Source: Comamonadaceae bacterium (GTDB lineage: Bacteria > Pseudomonadota > Gammaproteobacteria > Burkholderiales > Burkholderiaceae_C). Taken from it: DNA of 8,685 bases. The translations under genes were made by a program, and so were the position numbers. This document shows, piece after piece, positions 5,910 to 8,685 of this stretch. The stretch spans positions 1 through 8,685 of the forward strand of contig JAHEBY010000091.1 in assembly GCA_024642025.1 (NCBI GenBank). The letters are read 5' to 3'. Positions within the stretch are counted from its first letter, which is position 1. The number at the start of each line of letters is the position of its first letter. The notes under the pieces are model-generated. The model did no database searches. It saw only the letters and a program-made list of their open reading frames with translations, and had not been told where the DNA came from.

Positions 5910-7766
5910 GTGTTCAGCTGGTTCGAATCCCTTGTTGACCCCTATCCAGAAGCGTCGCCAGCAGTGGCCCCGGGAAATTTCTGGCAATTTCTGTGGGCCT
6001 GCACGGAAGGCACGCGTCCCTACATCGCTGGAATGACGACGATGACCGCGGCAATCGGCGCCTTTGAGGCGCTCCTGTTTGCGATGATGGGTCGTATCGT
6101 GGACTGGCTGTCCGAAGTCGCTCCTGCAGCGCTTTGGCAGCGTGAAAAAGGCACTTTGTTGCTGTTGGCCGCAGTGCTCACTGCCAGCATTGCGCTGGCA
6201 AGCTTTCAGACCTTGTTCAAACACCAGGCGCTCTCTGGCAACTTTCCCATGCGGCTGCGCTGGAACTTTCACCGGTTGATGCTTGCCCAAAGCATGTCGT
6301 TTTACCAGGACGAGTTTGCCGGGCGCATCGCCACGAAGATCATGCAGTCGGCTCTGGCAGTCCGGGATGTCTGGATGATCATGGCCGATATTCTTGTCTA
6401 TGTCGCCATCTATTTTTTGACGCTGACGCTGGTATTGGGCAACTTTGATATCCGCATGGTTGGGCCCTTTGCCGTGTGGCTGTGCCTGTACCTGCTTTCC
6501 ATGCGCCGGTTCGTCCCGCGGCTGGGTGAATCCGCCCGCGCGCAAGCCGATGCAAGGTCGCTGATGACGGGCCGGGTGACTGACGCCTACACCAATATTG
6601 CCACCGTAAAGCTGTTCTCGCATTCGCAGCGCGAAGCTGGTTTCGCGCGTTCTGCGATGCAGGAGTTTCTGGTCACCGTGCATCGTCAGATGCGGCTGGT
6701 AAGTGGCTTTGAGATTGTGAACCAGATATTGTCGGTGCTCCTCATTGGCAGCACGGCTGGCGTTGCCCTGTGGCTGTGGGCCAATGGCCATGTGGGCGTG
6801 GGTGCGGTAGCCGCCGCAACGGCCATGTCGCTGCGTCTGAACGGCATTTCGCATTGGGTGATGTGGGAAATGGCCAGCCTGTTCGAGCATATTGGGACTG
6901 TTCAGGATGGCATCAACACTCTGTCTCGCCCACGCACCGTGACGGACCAGCCACACGCGCAACCTCTGACCGTGCCAAAAGGCGAGATAAGGTTTGAACA
7001 CCTTAGCTTTGCCTATGGCGGCCCGCGCAAGGTGATTGACGATCTGTCAATCCACATCCGCGCTGGAGAAAAGATTGGCCTCGTTGGCCCGTCCGGCGCT
7101 GGCAAGAGCACGCTGGTCAACCTGCTGCTTCGCTTTTACGATGCCAGTGCGGGCAAGATTCTGGTGGATGGGCAGGATATAAGCCAAGTGCAGCAGGATT
7201 CATTGCGTGAGCACATTGGCATGGTGACGCAAGACACCTCTTTGCTGCACCGCTCTGTGCGCGACAACCTCATTTACGGGCGCCCGGACGCCACCGAGAT
7301 CCAGATGGTGCACGCCGCAGAACGTGCGCAAGCCCACGAGTTCATCCAGACGCTGGTAGACCCGAAGGGTCGGCATGGTTATGACGCCCATGTGGGCGAG
7401 CGCGGCGTCAAGCTTTCGGGTGGGCAGCGGCAGCGCATCTCCATCGCACGGGTCATGTTGAAGGATGCGCCCATTCTGGTGCTGGACGAAGCCACCAGCG
7501 CGCTCGACAGCGAGGTCGAAGCCACCATCCAGTCAAGCCTCTATCAGTTGATGCAAGGCAAGACCGTGGTCGCCATTGCCCATCGACTGTCCACCATCGC
7601 CGCGATGGACCGTCTCATCGTGCTGGACCGTGGACGGATCGTTGAAGAGGGGGACCACCAATCCTTGCTCGCAAACAAGGGTTTGTACGCGCGCCTTTGG
7701 GCTTTGCAAAGTGGTGGGTTTCTGGGTGAGGTGACTGACGATGCGCCGCTGCCAACCACAGGTTGA
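5910..7766 (+). CDS. ABC exporter, fused membrane domain and ATPase (ABCB/MsbA type)
   Basis: This 618-residue half-transporter should work as a homodimer in the inner membrane, driving export of an unknown substrate with ATP. Residues 1-35 are a cytoplasmic lead-in (MFSWFESLVDPYPE). About six membrane segments follow within 38-315. The ATPase domain covers about 358-600: Walker A GPSGAGKST (393-401), Q-loop Gln441, signature LSGGQRQR (502-509 region), Walker B ILVLDEA with Glu527, D-loop SALD and switch His558. All catalytic elements are intact. The start is GTG 5910, supported by the MFxWFE opening that I recall from related betaproteobacterial proteins; the Shine-Dalgarno sequence is poor (GAAAG). 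It stands alone, diverging from ychJ and ending 26 bp from the convergent NlpC/P60 gene. Substrate (lipid, peptide or drug) cannot be told from sequence. Confidence 0.92.
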   Translation: MFSWFESLVDPYPEASPAVAPGNFWQFLWACTEGTRPYIAGMTTMTAAIGAFEALLFAMMGRIVDWLSEVAPAALWQREKGTLLLLAAVLTASIALASFQTLFKHQALSGNFPMRLRWNFHRLMLAQSMSFYQDEFAGRIATKIMQSALAVRDVWMIMADILVYVAIYFLTLTLVLGNFDIRMVGPFAVWLCLYLLSMRRFVPRLGESARAQADARSLMTGRVTDAYTNIATVKLFSHSQREAGFARSAMQEFLVTVHRQMRLVSGFEIVNQILSVLLIGSTAGVALWLWANGHVGVGAVAAATAMSLRLNGISHWVMWEMASLFEHIGTVQDGINTLSRPRTVTDQPHAQPLTVPKGEIRFEHLSFAYGGPRKVIDDLSIHIRAGEKIGLVGPSGAGKSTLVNLLLRFYDASAGKILVDGQDISQVQQDSLREHIGMVTQDTSLLHRSVRDNLIYGRPDATEIQMVHAAERAQAHEFIQTLVDPKGRHGYDAHVGERGVKLSGGQRQRISIARVMLKDAPILVLDEATSALDSEVEATIQSSLYQLMQGKTVVAIAHRLSTIAAMDRLIVLDRGRIVEEGDHQSLLANKGLYARLWALQSGGFLGEVTDDAPLPTTG

Positions 7767-7792
7767 CGAAACAACCCCCGGGGCCAACCGCG

Positions 7793-8350
7793 TCAGGGTT
7801 GATTGGCGCCTTCTACCCTGCGTGCGCCGTTGAATCGGGTCTGCCAGTATCTGACGCGCATATCTTCGACGCGTACTTCTGCACCGGGACGGGGCGCGTG
7901 AATGAATTTGTTGTCACCCACATAAATGCCGACATGACTGAATGCACGGCGAAGCGTGTTAAAAAAGACGAGGTCACCGGGCTGGAGCTCGCTTTTGTCG
8001 ATGGTCTGCGTGGCGGCGGCCTGTTCGTCAGCGCGACGAGGCAAAATCAAGCCGACCGTCTGCTCGTACATGGCGCGTACAAAGCCGCTGCAATCAAAAC
8101 CGGTCTCTGCCGAGTTGCCACCATACTTGTAACGCACGCCCAGAAATCCCATGGAGTTGAAAACCAGCTCCGAGGCCTTGTTGCTGACGGATTGACGAAC
8201 CTGACCAATCTGGTCGCCCAGACGCGTGACAAGCCCCTTATCCACCAACAATTGCCCAAGGTCGTCATGCGCAGCCGTTGCCGCACTAGGCTCTGGCGCA
8301 GCCTGTGCCAATGTGGCAGACAGTGCAGCAATGATCAGCAGAATTCGCAT
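7793..8350 (-). CDS. Secreted NlpC/P60 (C40) peptidase, probable cell-wall endopeptidase
   Basis: A 185-residue exported protein expected to cut peptide stems of peptidoglycan in the periplasm. It begins with a Sec signal peptide (MRILLIIAALSATLAQAA, cut near residue 18), then a linker of about 45 residues. The NlpC/P60 domain covers about 62-180: GVRYKYGG (71-78), catalytic Cys87 in GFDCSGFV, LPRRADEQ, the LQPGDLVFF motif (122-130), His139 in FSHVGIYVG and the third catalytic position His151 in FIHAPR. The triad is complete. There is no lipobox, so it should be soluble rather than a lipoprotein. The ATG at 8350 is the first ATG and gives a normal signal peptide; an upstream TTG at 8386 would add 12 residues. 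There is no Shine-Dalgarno sequence before 8350, and a promoter lies immediately upstream, which suggests a leaderless message. Confidence 0.92.
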   Translation of the reverse strand: MRILLIIAALSATLAQAAPEPSAATAAHDDLGQLLVDKGLVTRLGDQIGQVRQSVSNKASELVFNSMGFLGVRYKYGGNSAETGFDCSGFVRAMYEQTVGLILPRRADEQAAATQTIDKSELQPGDLVFFNTLRRAFSHVGIYVGDNKFIHAPRPGAEVRVEDMRVRYWQTRFNGARRVEGANQP

Positions 8351-8357
8351 GGCTCGG

Positions 8358-8386
8358 AGAATAAGCGGCGGGATTGCACAAGTCAA
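8358..8386 (-). promoter_or_regulatory. Candidate sigma-70 promoter of the NlpC/P60 gene
   Basis: On the minus strand, TTGACT (8386-8381) and TATTCT (8363-8358) are separated by exactly 17 bases. They match the consensus at five of six and four of six positions. The -10 ends seven bases before the ATG at 8350, so the predicted transcript would begin at or next to the start codon. This fits the lack of a Shine-Dalgarno sequence. Confidence 0.45.
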
Positions 8387-8573
8387 GTGAGAAATGGTAA
8401 GTAACTTGTTGATTTATAAAGGGAAGATTCGTATCTGTGGACGCCGGTAGCGCTTACCGCTTCAAAACTGCCAACAGGCTTTCAAAAATTTTCGCAAAAC
8501 GGCTGAAGGCTTGTTCGAAAAATGCCATTAGCCCTCGACCATTATAGATAGTATGCTATATAAAAAGTAGCAA

Positions 8574-8603
8574 TTGACAACAACAATTTGGCGAGTTTGT
8601 CAA
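8574..8603. repeat. Inverted repeat, 7-bp arms, possible operator
   Basis: TTGACAA (8574-8580) and TTGTCAA (8597-8603) are perfect inverted copies with 16 bases between them, centred about 56 bp before the start of the right-edge gene. The first arm contains a perfect TTGACA hexamer, but no -10 lies 16-18 bases downstream. The spacing of arm centres (23 bp) fits a dimeric regulator contacting two major-groove faces. Confidence 0.3.
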
Positions 8604-8644
8604 CTGCCCGTACACTGATTTACCGCTCTACAAAGGACCACACC

Positions 8645-8685
8645 ATGACATTGCACACCGTTTGCAAGACAGAAGATATCCCGGT
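8645..8685 (+). CDS. 5' end of a gene cut by the window edge, possibly Rieske/NirD-type
   Basis: Thirteen complete codons are visible: MTLHTVCKTEDIP. The ATG is preceded by AAGGA (8633-8637) seven bases upstream, one of the best ribosome binding sites in the window, so a real gene start is likely. The pattern T-V-C-x-x-x-D-I-P resembles the N-terminus of Rieske-type ferredoxins and of the small subunit of assimilatory nitrite reductase (NirD). Thirteen residues are too few for a firm call. No nirB-like gene lies upstream, which weighs against a standard nirBD operon. Confidence 0.6.
   Translation, partial: MTLHTVCKTEDIP

Larger units (their letters stand above)
8351..8644. other. Divergent intergenic region between the NlpC/P60 gene and the right-edge gene
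   Basis: 294 bp without a supportable gene, becoming AT-rich near 8540-8570. It contains the NlpC/P60 promoter candidate, a small hairpin CGGTA/TACCG (8445-8459) without a T run, and the inverted repeat at 8574-8603. A possible weak promoter for the right-edge gene is TCGACC with TATATA 16 bases later, in the AT-rich stretch around 8535-8563; I am not confident in it. Confidence 0.6.

Noticed and set aside
5886..7001. 371-codon minus-strand open frame opposite the ABC exporter
   Set aside because: It is antisense to a clear ABC membrane domain. Its translation is rich in His, Arg, Gln and Gly with no domain or hydrophobic pattern, as expected from the complement of a GC-rich gene.
7748..7799. 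CAACC/GGTTG repeats between the convergent ABC and NlpC/P60 genes as a bidirectional terminator
   Set aside because: The arms are five bases, the pairings compete with each other, and no T run follows either way.
7763..8404. 213-codon plus-strand frame overlapping the ABC stop by four bases
   Set aside because: The stop/start overlap looks like an operon, but the frame lies opposite the NlpC/P60 gene, whose catalytic Cys-His-His motifs are intact. The plus-strand translation shows no family motif.
8443..8460. Hairpin CGGTA/TACCG as a terminator
   Set aside because: The stem is only five base pairs and no T run follows on either strand.
1..8685. CRISPR array, tRNA/rRNA genes, insertion sequence ends or attachment sites
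   Set aside because: I saw no evenly spaced direct repeats, cloverleaf-like sequence, transposase or integrase coding, or paired terminal inverted repeats with target duplications.

Overview
The window looks like chromosomal DNA from a betaproteobacterium, probably Burkholderiales and near the Comamonadaceae (Rhodoferax/Polaromonas-like). This is inferred from moderately high GC, the type of flavocytochrome c pair, a long CACHE-HAMP-PAS-GGDEF-EAL protein, a short YchJ protein and an MFxWFE-type ABC exporter. It was read by eye with no database search.

Layout. Positions 1-142 (minus strand) hold a start-less reading frame that resembles the C-terminal signalling helix of a methyl-accepting chemotaxis protein and runs off the left edge. 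A strong intrinsic terminator (162-198, minus) closes a two-gene minus-strand operon: a monohaem cytochrome c (fccA-like, 1522-1839) followed 14 bp later by the flavoprotein of flavocytochrome c sulfide dehydrogenase (fccB, 227-1507). A 395-bp divergent region with several hairpins follows. It leads to a plus-strand gene for a 1067-residue membrane sensor with both c-di-GMP synthase and phosphodiesterase domains (2235-5438). The 3' end of that gene overlaps, tail to tail by 68 bp, a minus-strand ychJ-family gene (5371-5781). Diverging from ychJ is a GTG-started ABC exporter with fused membrane and ATPase domains (5910-7766). It converges on a minus-strand secreted NlpC/P60 peptidase (7793-8350). 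A 294-bp AT-richer divergent region then leads to the first 13 codons of a plus-strand gene with a good ribosome binding site (8645 to the right edge), possibly a Rieske/NirD-type protein.

How the genes work together. Only fccA-fccB form a clear functional unit: periplasmic sulfide oxidation, with the flavoprotein passing electrons to cytochrome c. The c-di-GMP gene is divergent from the fcc operon and shares its intergenic region, so co-regulation is possible but unproven. The other genes are single transcription units in alternating orientations, typical of a chromosomal core region. I see no mobile element, CRISPR array, RNA gene or obviously new multi-gene system. The most notable items are the chemotaxis-receptor remnant, the Tat-plus-lipobox signal on FccB, the convergent coding overlap at the end of the EAL domain, the odd leader of the GGDEF-EAL gene, and a predicted leaderless promoter for the NlpC/P60 gene.
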